A DNA stretch of 64,000 bases, taken from contig WBMW01002283.1 of the NCBI GenBank assembly GCA_013396635.1, forward strand, positions 1-64,000, written 5' to 3'. Positions within the stretch are counted from its first letter, which is position 1, and every line of letters starts with the position of its first letter. A program made the position numbers and the translations under genes. Below the pieces are notes generated by a model, which was not told the origin of the DNA, did no database searches, and saw only the letters and a program-made list of their open reading frames with translations. Shown here piece after piece: positions 48,001-63,000 of this stretch. The stretch comes from Penelope pileata (taxonomy: Eukaryota; Chordata; Aves; Galliformes; Cracidae).

Positions 48001-51000
48001 TCTTTTTTAGAAACGTATCAGTCAGAACATGCTGACTTCAAAAACTAAAATAATCTTGTGCTAATGACCCCAAAAGCAATTTTTCTTTTAACTACAATGC
48101 TCAGCAATTAAAAGAACAAACTGGTAATATTCATCCACAGCTTAGAAGAAGGTAATTGCTGCACATGTTCTACAGTGAATTCAAAAGATTCTGGTAAGCT
48201 TAATGCAAAGTCATTAATGAAAATTAATTTGGCTTTTGGAAAAAAAACACAACATTTCTTCATATTGATTTGGCTTCCTTGATTCTCTCAGGCCACATCT
48301 ACTCTAATAACCATCAAACCTTCTGTTTTAGCTGAAGTGTTAAAAGAAACATGCCTCAGCTTTCTTTCCTCTTTATTGCTTAACCTCATATTTTACTGAT
48401 TAAGTGTATTTCTAGCCCCACATATAACAAATTATATTTCCATAGTAAAAGATGAACAAAAGACAAACAAAACAAATCCATGTAAAAGTTTTAACCAAAT
48501 GAAATAAAAAGGGAGAAGGAGCAGCAAAAGTGGAAAAAAGGTCATTCTGAGATGGAAAATTGACTCCTTCAACATTATGTGCCATTCCCCACTCCCCTAA
48601 TCTCAGTATTTGCTCTTACTCTCAAAAACTACAGGCAGATTAAATTTACTAATGAAAATACACCAGAATGTTAACGTTTGTCACTCAAGTCCCTCCTGTA
48701 ATGATTATACTATTTAACCTCTTTGATTTCTTGCACAGTATTAACGTGCTTTGTAATTCCTGATTTCAAAATTGATTTTAATTATTTACTTACCACAGTC
48801 ATCAAGGAGTATATTCTCTGGCTTCAGGTCTCTATAAATTAAACAGAATAAAAATGTTAAATATACAGAGGGCATAATTATCATGAACTATAATTGAGGC
48901 AATATAGGACTTTTTATTACAGTTCTGATTAAAGAGAATTTTCCAGCTTCCACCTACATACAAAAACATTGTAAAGCTGAGATCCTATGACACAGATGGT
49001 ACAATCAGAACTCCTCAGAGTTCCCCAACTCTCTATCCCGTTTGTGTTAAAAACTGCAAGTTCACAGATGAGAGACTTTCTCTACATAACACTAAAATCA
49101 TGACACGAAGAACCAACTTACACCCATGTTTGTGCTCACAAGTGAAAGACGTTTCTCCTGAGCACAGTAGCCATGCAACTCCACAAAGATCAAACAAGCC
49201 AGTACTTGCTGCACTTTGATGCTCTACTCATCTAGAACAGTGTCGGAATATCAAAGAGAAATATTCCCAAGACTAAGTATCAACCATTCAAACATAGTTC
49301 CTTTCTTCTAGACATGCAGCTTCTGAAGTTTACTAGGCAATTGTATCTAGTTAGGATTCTTTGCAGCCAACTTTCTATCACAGTCTCAGCTCCTCAGCTG
49401 TAAACATTAGCTTCAGGTGAAACATTCTTCAGTTATTCAATAGCAGCAAAGAGTAAAAAAGAGGAAACACAGGAAAGAGTAAAAAAGCAATTAATTTGTT
49501 CAGTGTTGCAATTCTGCACTTTACAGATGCTGAAACAGAAGCTCTTCAGAGGTAACTTCTAGCATTTATCCTCATGTAGATTTTACTAAGAACAAATTTA
49601 TGTTTTTATATATGTATAGATGCAATATGTTTATTAAATATACACTATATATTATTGCAATCTGTATCATAAAGCTTGTGGTCTGCAGTCTGTTAGTTTT
49701 GTTCCACCATTAATAGTGTGGGGCCAGATACAGTCAAGCAAAAATTAGGGCTTGGTTCAAGATTCAGTTACATGGGTGTATGTACAGCTGCAAGAAGATA
49801 AGGCATTCATATAAAAGCAGAGAACAATGAATAATGTAAAAGAAGCAATTTTAGGAAGAATCATTCTAGCATTTACAAAGTGAGAGGGAGATATACAAAC
49901 ACACATTTGTTTGAATCTGTGACTTTTTTTTCTAAATATTGATAAATTCATGCTCTGAGACGTGAATTTGTGTTCGTTTCATCACTTCATAAGATTAACT
50001 GTGTAAAGTCTTTCCTACACTTTCTTACAAATACTTAAATCTGAACAGTCTCTGTAATGTTAATCATTTCACAGATAAAAGTTTATAATGCGAAGGAAAT
50101 CAGGAGAGATCAAGTTTAAGAGAAAAAAACAACAAAAACCCCTCATTTTCAACTTTGGCAGAAGCAAATAATTCTAAAACAAATAACATACATCCACATT
50201 AATTCAAGTAAACAGTTTTAAAGATTTCCAGCTCCTTGAAGGTTGATTAAAGCCTAACCTAAAATGAAATTCTTATAGCAACATTTGCTGCTTAATGGAA
50301 GCTAATTCTGTTCTGGCATGACTTTGGTCCATCAATAGTCAATACTAAAACTTCCTGCAGCCAGAATTCTGGTTGCATAACACTATTAGTTTTTAGGCTG
50401 AGCAGTTAGCCAGAAGTAAGCCTTTGGAACCATCAAGAGTTCAGCTGTTCTAGCTTTGGGATGCTGGCATTGGGGCATCATCTTTCTCCCTCTTCCCCTC
50501 CTCCACCATGACAGAAGCCAAAGTTTCTGTTAGAGTACACAGGCTCTGGTCCTGTACTGGACAACAGGCTACTTCAGCTGAAAAATAGGTTCAGAATGAG
50601 AGCCAGTAAATTAATTCTAGGAACAGAAGCACCCCCTCATGAAGCAGAGGAAGGCTGGAGGGCTGCAATGCTCACAAAACTAAGAGGTTCATTTTAAAAA
50701 CAGATTAAAAAATACATACTTTTTAAATTGAACTAAACATGCACTAGTCTATTTTTGCTACAGCTTACACCTGCTCTCCTACACAGAAAGCTTCTGGATA
50801 AAAAGATTTGAAATGAATGAAATACAATCTGGATTTACCAGCATGGTTTACACATATAATCAAGGATTCTCTGAGGAAGAAATGCCTCATGTATGAGCTG
50901 GAACTTAATGCTGTTGCTGAAGAGCACAAGGAAATCCTTCAAGGGCTTTCACTGTGAAGGTACCTGCTCTGAAGCATAGGCAGGAAGCAGGCAAGAAGCT

Positions 51001-54000
51001 AACTGGTTAATCCACTGTGGCTTCCACTGTGATCTTTGGCCTTGCAGGTGCATTGAGCAGTGGAGCTTTGGGCACCTACACGAGTTTGTGAGACAGACCT
51101 ACATCTCTCAACAGCTTATCTGATAAAAACCCCACTATGATTCTCGCAGAATCAGGTAACTCCCATCATAAAACTACAGCATACAAATCCCTTTTAGAAA
51201 GGAGGCATTTGGTCCCCACCCTTTCTCATGCAAATCCTGATTTTGATCTACATATTATCAAATGTTTTGCATAGCAGATGGATGAACAGCTTCACTACTG
51301 CCTGTTCCTGTCTGTTTGCTTACATTTCTAATGTCAGCAACACATGGCAAGTTACAGAGAGTTTCACAAGCAAACACTGAAAATGTAAACTGGCTCAGTC
51401 CCTATAACAGGGCAGTACAGGGCCCTCCTTCCAGCTCTGCACCTGTTCACCACTGGATTAAGTGGGAACCACACTCACAAAATGGCACAACTGACTCCAG
51501 AGTACTCAGGACAGCTCTAACAGTACTGCTTGACGTTCAGTAGTAGCTGGCATACTGACATGTGACCCATACACTAAAAACTGATGTTGAAAGAGAGGAA
51601 AGGTAGGCCCAGTTTTTACACTTTATAAGGTATTTTACTACTGATGGCAACACGTGACAAATATAATAAATTTTAATGTGACTGACTTATGTTAAAATTG
51701 CCCTTCTAGAACTGAACAAGCCAACAAGATGAATTGTTTTTTAGTTCTATCTACTGATACCTGCTTGCACTGAGGATTTTTATTTCAGAATTTCTGAACT
51801 TCCCTTCTTCCACTGCCTTTACAGCACACTTCACTGTGAATATACACAGAGATAGTCACAAAAATGTTTTCAAGAAAAAAAATAATATGTAACTTCTTTA
51901 ACAGTTTACATTATTTGTCTTAAGAGATAGTTTCACTTGAAATTCATCCTTTAAAGCTAGAAAACAAATGTTCTAATAGGTCTTGTGATAGGGCAACAAG
52001 GAAAAGAACTAGCTTCAGTTTCAGAAATTCAGTAGTCTTACCAGCATTAAATCCTTTTCAAATGACAGCAAGAGTAGAACACTCCTTGTTTTGCATGAAG
52101 TTGGTCATTCTTTGTTTAATAACAGCAGGGCTAAAAGTAATTCTACAGAGAGCAGAAAATTATCCAAACATTTTCTAGTTTTAGTCCTCAAGCGCTGCTG
52201 AGCTGACATGGTATAATTAGAGACACCTTTCATCTGTTTACCTGTTGGGCAGGAACTCCCTTAGTATGTCCTATACTGAATTATTTAAATAATGACACAG
52301 TACCTTCAGGTATTATGATTAAATTTAAAGTGCTTTCTTTTTTCCCCTGAGCATACAGATTATTCAGTTACTATACTAACACATGCACCATCACCTCCTG
52401 GGAATTATTTTTAGTCCTCTGTTCCTAATGAAGGATCTTTCTTTTTTTCCCCATTGAAATGTAATTTTACTCAAGAGTTGCTTGCTACACTAATTTTTTG
52501 CTTACTCATAAGCCATGTTTATGTAGCAGGCCAAATTTCTAATGATTGGAAATTGATTACGTAACAGCACAAAAAAAGACACATCTAGGCTCCAAGGCCA
52601 CTCCAAACGCTGGAATTACAGATGACACTAGGATTCAACATCTGTGTTTGATGATCTGTTATGCAAATTGCTAACAAGTTAAACACAAGGGCTGTGGGTT
52701 TGCGTTCTGGTTTTTAAACAATTACTCATTTTCACTTGGGGAACATGAAATGACCTGTTTGTAGCTGATCCACACGAGGAGAACAATGAGCAAAACCAAG
52801 ACTCTCCAATTTATCCTCGTTTCCCTCCTACACACATGCCAAAACACACTGAGTATCATCGCAAGATCAGCCAAATTCTTTAGGGAACAATGCGTAACCA
52901 GCATAAGCCTGATGTACTCTGTGGTTCTGCCACTTTCTATGAGACTGACTGCTGTGTAGGTATGTTAATTTTCCATACTAGGAATAGAAAAGACTCACTA
53001 CGTTAACGTTATGCAAGATTGTAACTAACTTTTTACCCTTTTAGGTGTAACAAGCCACACAGCAAACAACTTTGACCGTCTTCTGTGAACATCTACTTTA
53101 GAGAGGACATGTAATCACGTGGCCCTAAAACTTATTTGAATTGCTAATTAATTTGCTTTGTACATCGTAATTTATCATTTTGCAATCAATCTTTTAACTT
53201 TTTAGAATGTATTGGAACAAACAGTAAGAAGACAAATAAAATTAGTAAATCTGGTGTCTGACTAGCGGTTGGCAACCCTGATCCCAGCAGGGGGGCTGGA
53301 ACTAGATGATCTTAAAAGTTTCCTTCCAACCCAAGCCTTTCTATGACCTTTTCCATAATTCTGAAGGACACGTCATCAGAAGACAACTACAGCTTTTTGC
53401 TTCTTTTACTATGAAGTTAAAGTACACGCTTGTTTTAAAAGAAAATAATTCACATTCAATGCCCAACAGGCATGGCAATGTCGAGGTATGAGTTACTGAA
53501 GATGGTACTCACCTGTAAACAATTCTCTCCTTCTGCAAATCCTCCAGACCACAGCACAATTCTGCAGCATAGAAAATAGCTCTTTCTTCATCAAAGCCAG
53601 GATTTCCCATGTTATATATGTGAAACTTCAAATCCCCTCCATTCATTATGGTTAGTACTAAACACAGGGCATCTTTCGTCTCATATGTATAGGATAAACT
53701 AACCTGAAAAAGGGACATGGGAGACAACAACTATTATTCACTCAAACTCCAATACAATTCACCATTCCATTTTCCAATACAAGCAATATATGAAGTCATT
53801 AAAATAAATAAATAAACCAGGAAAGCAGAGAGTTGTTACTGTCCAGTAAGGTTATGCTTTGAACAACCTACCATCTTAATCTTTCTGAGGTGAAAGTACT
53901 TGAAGATACAAAGAAATCCAGAATAGTTTGCATGTATAAACAAACCCTGCATCACCAAACCATAGAGTTCCATTCAGAAAGATTTATTTATGAGGCCCCT

Positions 54001-57000
54001 CAGCTGTCCATTATCTATATTACACTTTATAAAGATAATGTGGACACACAGCTTTTTTTTTTTTTTTTTATTAACATCTCAGCAATTATGCATTTTCAAA
54101 CTTTCAATCAGGAAGATTCCTGAGCTTCAAGATTCACAACTATCCTACATTACAGAAACTAATAAAGCTACTGAAGATCAAATGTCTAATTTCTATTCCA
54201 TTTCTTCCAAATAACCACATATTTGCCTGGCTTAGGACTTGCCAACAGTAAAGACTTAGACTACAAAAGGCTGTACTTTCTTTTCACAGTATTTGGAACG
54301 AGGTGCTGATGGGGCAGGAAGAACAGCACCATTTTTTCTTCAGTTTTAGGGAAACGTTTTAAAAGTGCATTTAAAGTTTTAAAGTAGAATTGTGAATTCA
54401 AAGAATAACAATTTTAGAATAACATAATGTAATGCTAAATTTAACAGGGACACTAAAGCCAATTCAATATTGGATAAAAACACTGCATACAACTACTCAA
54501 TCAAACAAAACATTCTAGTTATTACAGCAATTATTTATCTTAGCAGTCATGCATTCTCTAAATAAGTTAGAGAATGTCATAACCATAAGCTCCTAGAAAA
54601 AACTGAAATCAGGCAAACAAAGCAAGCTCATAAGAACAGATCAGAAGTAGATACTTACTACAAACCTACTATTCACTTTTTCCAGAATTCTTTTTTCATT
54701 TAGAGCCATTGATTCTCCTTTCCTCTTCTTTATTCTCTTTTTTTCTAGTTTCTTACAAGCATACATTTTTCCTGTTGCCCGTACTTGACAGGCACACACC
54801 TAGAAAAGAGGGAAAGTGTGTCAGAGACATTAGTTGTAATGAGATAATATTTTATTTCTGTTTTTTTGAGCTTTTAAGTGATCTCAGAAAATAAAGGTCT
54901 AAGTATCAATACACCACTTTCACACACAAAACAACATAAGAGGGTCACAAAAGCTATAACAGAAGTGGGAAAGAAAAGAGGTTACACAGGAACCAATGCA
55001 CTTTTGCTGGAGTTGAACAGTTCAGTAAAACTGCATATCTTGTGTTACTAAAACACTCCACTGTGGCAACAGCATATGCCTAGACAAGCAGGACAGAGGA
55101 CTAACATTCACATCATATTCAAGCATGAGAAAGGTTAATTTAGTGACCTTCCCTTCCCTTCAGTACAGGGATACAGTTGTAACATCTAGGGAAAAAAAAC
55201 AGTGAATTATAAACAGAATGAAATAAATCTAGCGATTCTTACATTAAGTTCAGGAATACACTACATAATCACTAACTAGAAAAAAAACTGTGTTCTCATC
55301 ATCAAAGAAAAATTTTAAACAGAAGCAATTATTGTCTTAGTCAGGGGAAGTTTTCTCCAACTTTGTGCATGATCTACAATATTGAGAATAGCACATTAAA
55401 AGAAAGAAGTTTGGACTGATGAGAGGTTGCTAGTTGATGTCAAAATGTAGACTGTTAGAGCCAAGAGCCAAAAAGAAGAACTGCTTTTCCTCTGTATTAA
55501 CCTTTAAGGATTGCCTCACAGAAAAATACCTCTGTACTCACCTCTCCAAATCCACCTTTGCCAAGCACTCGGTAATGCCTAAATGTGTGTTTGGTTACTG
55601 GTTGCCTGATCAGAAAGAAACAATTAATGTAACAAGAATTACAAGAGTTTGTAAACCCCTTCCCAACATCTGTCCTCATTTTATCCTTCCTGTTCTCTGT
55701 GACATCCGGCTGAATAACCAGCCTTGACCTCATGAAGACAGCATTATAATAAGCTGAATTTAAAATGAGAGGGGTGGTCTGACTGGAAACATGGGCTCTT
55801 TCATGTGGTCACCAGATATTCAAAATAGAATGGAGACAAAAGCTGATCAATTAGATCCTGTGCTGTTTAGGGTTCGAGCCTCATCTGCTCATCAATAGTC
55901 AAGTTATTTCTTCCAGTTGTGTCCCTTAGCTGCAATATGCTGACACATAGGTTGCTTTTCAATGAGATTATGCTCACAATGCAGCATGCAAAAAGGTAAA
56001 CAATTTCTGATTTTGCTTTGCTGTTTGGCTTTTTCAAAAAAGAGTTGTGGGATGCAACAGCAATTCAAGAGCTATTTGACAAATTGTTTAGGCACTGATG
56101 TAGATGAAGAGAAAGAGCTAACTGGAAGCTGTAAATGTGTCAGCCATTCTGTGCTAAAATAGTGCTAAACACAAATCATGATGGTAAGCTCTTTTTTTTT
56201 TAAAAAAAAAAAAAGTATTCACTGTTAATGCAGCTTTGTTCTCAAGACAGCAAATGGAGGTTCACTTAGTATAGAAGTTCGTTTAATTGTTTGAGCAACT
56301 TTCATAACTCTCTTCCTGACTTTTGCTACTAATTCAGCCAAATACGCTGGGTAACAGGAATTAACTACAAAAATAATGCTTCAACACCATGATGTTTGAA
56401 TAGGTCATCACAATTCCCAAAAGCACTGACTAAGAATGAATTTGTACCAATTTGTACCTTCTGAAAAAGTCCAAACATGCATTTAGTATTGACTTAAAAA
56501 TCTATACTAGTTTCTGATATACAAAAATCTTGCTGCTTTAATTACTTGATCTGTCTCTACCACCCTAAAAAATTGATTACTTACCCAATCGCATACTGTG
56601 TTATAGAACCATATTAATCTGCTTATTAACTACTAATTAGACCGAGTTTGAAACTAAAGGCCAACAGAACTCCCAAGACAGACTGGTATTCCAGCGCACA
56701 CTTAACAATAAATACGCATTTACTTAATACAAATTCACTACATAAAGACTCCAGAATAGATACTTCAGAGTATTGACACTGTCCCAAAGTCATCATTACA
56801 TGTCATTTTTCAGGTCATAATTTCTCTAACAAGTACTGTATAACAAGCAGAATAGGCCAGAAAGCAAAGCAGAATTACAATGTAAACATTTTAAAGTACA
56901 CTTACTTTTCCAGCCATTTCCACTGTAAAAAACGGGAAAAAAACACACTTTCTTGGTAATCTTCAAAAGGTCTCCTGCTTAGGTATTCATGGACAATTCT

Positions 57001-60000
57001 AACAACAGGAAAATAAAGTCAGACTTACACTGAAAAACCAGTGATCAACTTAATCAATGGAGCAACAGGCAGAAAAACTGTGCTTTATAATTACTCTAGA
57101 TATCTCACAATGTGAATGGGTGTCAGGGAAAACTATTCCTTGTCAAAACACTCGTAAATGTCAAATTGCTGTTACATAAAATAATTAGAAAGTTTAACCA
57201 CTGCATTCAAATTAAGTGTCCTCAAGCCCACCATCAGCCTATCAGTAGCTATGCAATGCAACTATGGCCCCATAAACATGACTTCTGGAAGGTATTTACA
57301 GGAAAGGATCTATAAGATTTTATACATTCTTTGGAAGCTGGTAAGTGAAGTTTCATTCTGCGGTTTAAAATTGGAATACTAAATAACACATCCAAACTTG
57401 AACTCCACGCATCTTTATCATTCTCCCCTTAAACTAAATGCATCAAAACAAAATTAGCAACACAAGTCATTCGATCTGTATGCAGATATTTATTGGACAG
57501 TGGAAAGGGTATGACTACAAGACAGATCTTCCATTTGAGACATGTTTTATTAGGTGTTCTGACACATCCCTTTCAGTCTTCTAATCTCATGTGGTTATAA
57601 AGTATGCTTATTTTTGTTGCCAGGGTGATGATCCAAGCAGTGATAAAACATGTTGCAAGCCTTCTGACATGATCAAGCATGCCTTGAAAAACCAGTAATA
57701 TTAGAAACATAAAGGCTTTCAAAAGACATGCAACACTGGTAAACAAGTATCGTTCCTCCAAAAAAAGCCACCCCTACTGTAGCTGTGTGAAGTGTCACTG
57801 CATGATTTCAGAACAAAGCCAGTGTGTGTGATAACTATCATACTCAATCCTCTAATTGGCCATCTTAGTGGAATATAACCATTGGCTTCAGTTTAACCCA
57901 TTTTCCAGAATCATAAGTCGTCTAACACTGTTCACAAATGTTTCATGTTCCCATTTACAACTCTGTATTTAAGAGCTTTCATCATGGAAGAAAGCACATT
58001 CAAAGGTTAAAGATATAACAAAGAAATACCATTCTAACTTAATGAATGCTTGTTAGCAGATAAAATAACATATCTTCTAGCAGTTTAAGGAAAAACAGCA
58101 TAAAAGAAAAAAACTCTGCCGAAGTCAAGCATACAAATCATTTCAAAAGGAAACCCAGTCCTTTTAATGAATCTGTTCCTAATTTCTTACCTACACTCAT
58201 ATTAGAGACACACTCCTGGGTGTAATGACTTCATTTATCTCAGGAACACAAATTTCTCCTGTGATACTTAAACATGGCACCACGTGATTTTAACTTACCT
58301 AGTACAGTCCACAAAAAGATCTTTAGAAGGGTTCTTTTCCAGTTTTGCTCTACACTCATTCACTGTTTCCTGAGGTATTTCTGGCAAGTGTGCTGCAGAC
58401 TTAACAGAAGTTAAAAATAATAATTAAAAAAATAAGGCAACAATAAAAGCCATTTTGTAATTAATAGAATGAGTGAAAGTTCTGCTATGGGAAAAGAAAA
58501 AAAAAAATGGTTCAGCTAACAAGAAAACCAAGAAAGACAAAATTTTTATTTGTTCCCCAGTAAAGAACTGCAATGACATTCAGCGCATTTCTGTTTCAAT
58601 ATCCTGGGAAACATTTGGCAATAATACAACAACTTTATTTTTCTTTCAATAGGTCTACAACCACAGAAGTTATCTATTTGCTTTGGTAGGATGGAAAGGA
58701 GAAGAAAGAAACACCCACACAGTTTGTGAAAGTATTTCAAACGAGCCCAACCAAATTTGTTGTTCAGCAGAATGGCCCATGACTTGTGGTTGTCCCAAAG
58801 AAACTGAGGGATGTGGCAAACTTGGAGCCTATCTGCTTTTAAAGCAACACAAAGACATTCAGAAGGGGTAAAGTCTTTTCAAGATGGCCAAAGACAAGCA
58901 GAAGAGTTTGTTCATAGAAAGCAAATGTGCAATTACATCAGAGAACAGACAAAAAAAAAAAAAAATCAATCTAATTTGATCTAATACATGCTGAAAATTA
59001 AGTCTTAATGATCTCCACACAAAAAGACAGAAAATCTTCTAGAACAAAAAAAATCATCTGGCTGTGAGAATCTGCAGTAATTCTGAAAATTTACAGCAAT
59101 TCAACACCATAAAGAAATCAAAAGCCCAAAAATTTCAAGAATTCCTCATCCTCATATCCACAGACTAAAGAACTCTGATCTAGTTTGTTAATAAGATTTT
59201 TTTTCCCACGTTAAATGAGTTTGAGAAATATATATTTCTTGAGACCAGGATTTTAATCTGAAAACACAGAGAGTAAGTCAAAATTTTAGAAGCAGAGATC
59301 AGTCAAGATTTCAACTCAAGCTGGTAAGTTTCACAATTTCAGAAGGCAGTATACTTTTCAGAAAGCCAAAAGTGGAAGTAATGAAGATTCTAAGTAAATC
59401 TACTAAAAAACTACGCAGCCACTGAGGTGTCTAGTTTATCGGAAGTTTACAACACATTTGACAATATTTTGTGATATATTTACCCCATTAGTGAAGTAGG
59501 TCTCTAAGACTTTCAAGCCACAGTCTATACGCTTTTCATCCGAAGATACCTCATATTCTGTCTATGGGAATAGAAACATATTACATTCAGAGACTTTTAC
59601 ATGATGCTAGGTAAATTCTCTCATTAATTTAAAAAGGCTCCTAATGTAAAGGGAACCAAAGGATCCCATTAAATTTATTCAAAGATTATCAGGCTACAAA
59701 GTCAAACATTTACAAAAAGCTACCTTAAAAAAAAGCACATAAAATTTAACTAGGTGCAGTTACAGAAACTGTATCTAAAAGGTTTATGTTACAGTCATCA
59801 ATCACATCAAACTAATGTAGTATGGTAGGACAGAAGTATTCAGATAGTAAAAAAAGAGTACAATAATCAGCTTTTTTTTTTTCCTTTATTACACTCTTAG
59901 TTAAAATTGGGATAAAATTACTACTTTCTACAAGGCTATGTTAAGTGGAAATAAATGAGATCTGAAACAAACCCTACTTTATTCCTTGAGAAAATACAGC

Positions 60001-63000
60001 TGTTTTTGACTCAGTAATACAGGGCACTGTGTCTTAGTTTCTAGCTGAAACAGAAGTTATATGTATATATAATTTCATTTATTTCTTTTACTTCCTTTGT
60101 TGCCTTAGTAAATAGCTTTTATCCCAGCCCATGAGTTCTACAACATCTTCTCCTAATTCTCTCCCCCATCCCACTTGGGGAGGAGGTGGGGTGAGAAAAC
60201 AACTATGTGAGGCTTAGCTATCTGCTGGGTTAAACCACAACACACTGTGATGTAGAAAAAGGAGCACTGTGATATTTAGTATGTTCTTCAATTAAAGAAC
60301 TGACAGTTTCATAGAGCTCCATAGGTAGCTACTTTCAGAAAGAAAATATCAAACATACAGGTACTGAAGAACACCAAGAACTGATTACAAGTAATAATGT
60401 TAAGGAGTAATCTAGAAGCAGACATCAGAAGACACAACATTTAAAGATAACACAGAATCTTGAGAAAGATGAGATGGAAAATAATCTCAAACAGAAACCT
60501 GCGTTAGCTTGGTAAACTGAGTCAACTCAAAGCTTATTTTGTATCTCAAGATGTAAATGCATGCACCTAGGAATAAAGAATGTATAAGAGACATTCAGAA
60601 CGGAAGACTGCACCACACAACAACAGTTTATTAGGACAACAATCATTAAAAACCTCAGAGGTAGATCCAAGTGATTGGCCTAATCAGTAGAAAGAGAAGT
60701 TATATACCTTTCTAAAGGTGTATGAAGTAAAGATGACAGCTCAAGAACCAAACAAACAATACAGAAAATAACAGAATCCTTCAACTCCAGTTCTGCAATC
60801 AATCAGCTAACCCACACTGACTCACTATAAAGTCATCAACATCTTCTGCTAGAACATTATGGTATCAACCACTTCAACACAATAGTTGAATCCAGAAACA
60901 ACTGCAAGTCATTGGTTTTGCTACTTTAATTCCATGACTATCAGTCTAAGGGTAAGGAATCCTTATTCAACTACCAAACAACCTCAGCTTTTCAGACCTT
61001 CTGGTCAACCACAGCAGTGCACTTACACCTTTAATGTTTTCAGTCACACCAATACCCTTGAAATATTGTTTTAAACAGATACTGCAATTTAAAAGGAAGT
61101 TTAAGAGACAGTCTTGTCAGCTAACCTATGTTACTCACAGAGCTTAAGAGGGAAGTTTGAGTTGCCACCCATTCCTTTTCATACTTGAGTAACCTTGTCC
61201 CCTGCTAGTGAAATGAGTCACTAGATGATTGGATAACTAATTCTTCACTTTAATTTCTGTTAGCTTTATTCAACTATTTCACAACTCTTCTTTCTGTGAA
61301 GCCACAAACTGACTCCAGACTTCAAGGTCACACCCTTCCAAGAGTTAATGCTTACCAGTCCCAGCACTCAAAACATGTGGACAAAGTAGTATTGTACCAC
61401 CTTGATTTTGCCATGTTGGCCTCCAAAAATAATCATGCAGGTGAAATCACATTGCTTCAAATAATAGAATTAGAATGTTCTTTAAATTAATACGCTAGAT
61501 TCTTAAGACTCTCCAAGGGCATTTTAAACCAGAAAGTTTAATAAAAGCTCCACAGCTGTAGCCTTCCCTTTCACATTATTACCTTAAGAAAAAACCATGA
61601 AAAGAACAAATGGAAGGGAAAAAAAGTCCAGAAAAGAGAACCAGGCTAGCTCAGGAACCATCTGGAAGCGATAGTACGTATTAGACCACAAGTCCTTGAC
61701 CAAGGTAGCGGGCTAGCTTTCGGATTGTGAGACTCAGATTAGAGGTTATCTTAGCTCTTCAGAGACTTCTTGTTGCAACGATTTCCAAGTGTACTTCTTC
61801 ACCATGATTTGTCAAATGAACTTTTTAAAAAGGAAAAGTAAAACACAAACTCATCCCTTACATCAGATTATCTCACCTATGACACATTTGTGTTAAACCC
61901 ACACAAGCACTGCAATACACATAATATTATAGGTTGCACATTTTAAAACTGTCACATCCCACCCATAAAGGTGAGGGAAAGGGTGACAAGATTTGTGACC
62001 CAGGGGTGACCCAAGCATATCACAGTAAGTCAGAAAAGTGTTGGTCTTTTACAAAAACAATTCAAAATATTCAGTTAATGTAAAACACAGTTACCTCTTA
62101 CAGACAATTTCATCTGAAAAATGACATCTGCAGAACAAAGACAACCATGCCTTACGATTATGCCAATGTTTTTTTCCCCCAATTTTGTGCTGTTTAAGAT
62201 TCTACTATTCCTTATAAGCTACTTATAGGGATCAAAAGCATGTACAGAAGTTGTGAACAATAAGGTTACATCTGTAGTTGTCACTGGTCTCCCCACTGTG
62301 TGCTGCTCATCAAAGACTCTCATTTACATTCATCTCTTGATATTTAGCTCCACTTCTCTGGACTTGCATTTAATTCATTCTATGTATACCATTGACAAAT
62401 TGGTCTCTGGAATTTGGCGCTAGAAACAGCTCCTAAGAGTCACAAAAGTATGGCAAAACATACCCGGAGAGTAAGCCTAATTGCTCAAATATTCATTGAC
62501 CAGAGAAGAATGGTCACTACTGCTGGGAGTCTTCAGAGACACATCATCATGCAAATGAGATGTATTTATTCCAATAAAGTAAAAATATTGTTCTGGATTC
62601 CAGAAGCGAAAACAAGTACAAAATGACCACGAACAGAAGGTCATTCTACTTTTCATTTCACACCAAACGTTCCTTTTAGCTGATCAAGTGTCTGAGTTTA
62701 CACTCCCATGAAGGAAAAGGGAGATGTGGTGAAGTAGGGGCACAACCATAATCCCTTGTACTTCCTTAAACCCTGCGTCATCTCACATCCTAAGACTGTA
62801 TTTTGGCATGTATGTAAGCAGCACTACTACCCTACTTTTATTTTCTTTGATCATTTGTTCTCTGAACATAAATTAGAACAAAAATGGGTGAGATAAAAAT
62901 TGTTATTTTGGCAGCAATCTGTTTCATACTATATCTCACTGGCCTCGGATAAACTGTGAGGGAAAAGGACAGAGCAAATGTTCTGATCTATTATTCTCTT

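Larger units (their letters stand above)
46690..48793 (-). other. GRK4: GRK4 intron 10
   Basis: A 2.1-kb intron with a (CAAA)n run at 46922-46943 and a degenerate CR1-like stretch at 47295-47560. No exon was seen. Confidence 0.7.

Noticed and set aside
55860..55955. Possible MIR-like remnant in GRK4 intron 6
   Set aside because: Only scattered similarity to the CAAGTCACTT...CTCAGTTT order, too weak to list without a profile search.
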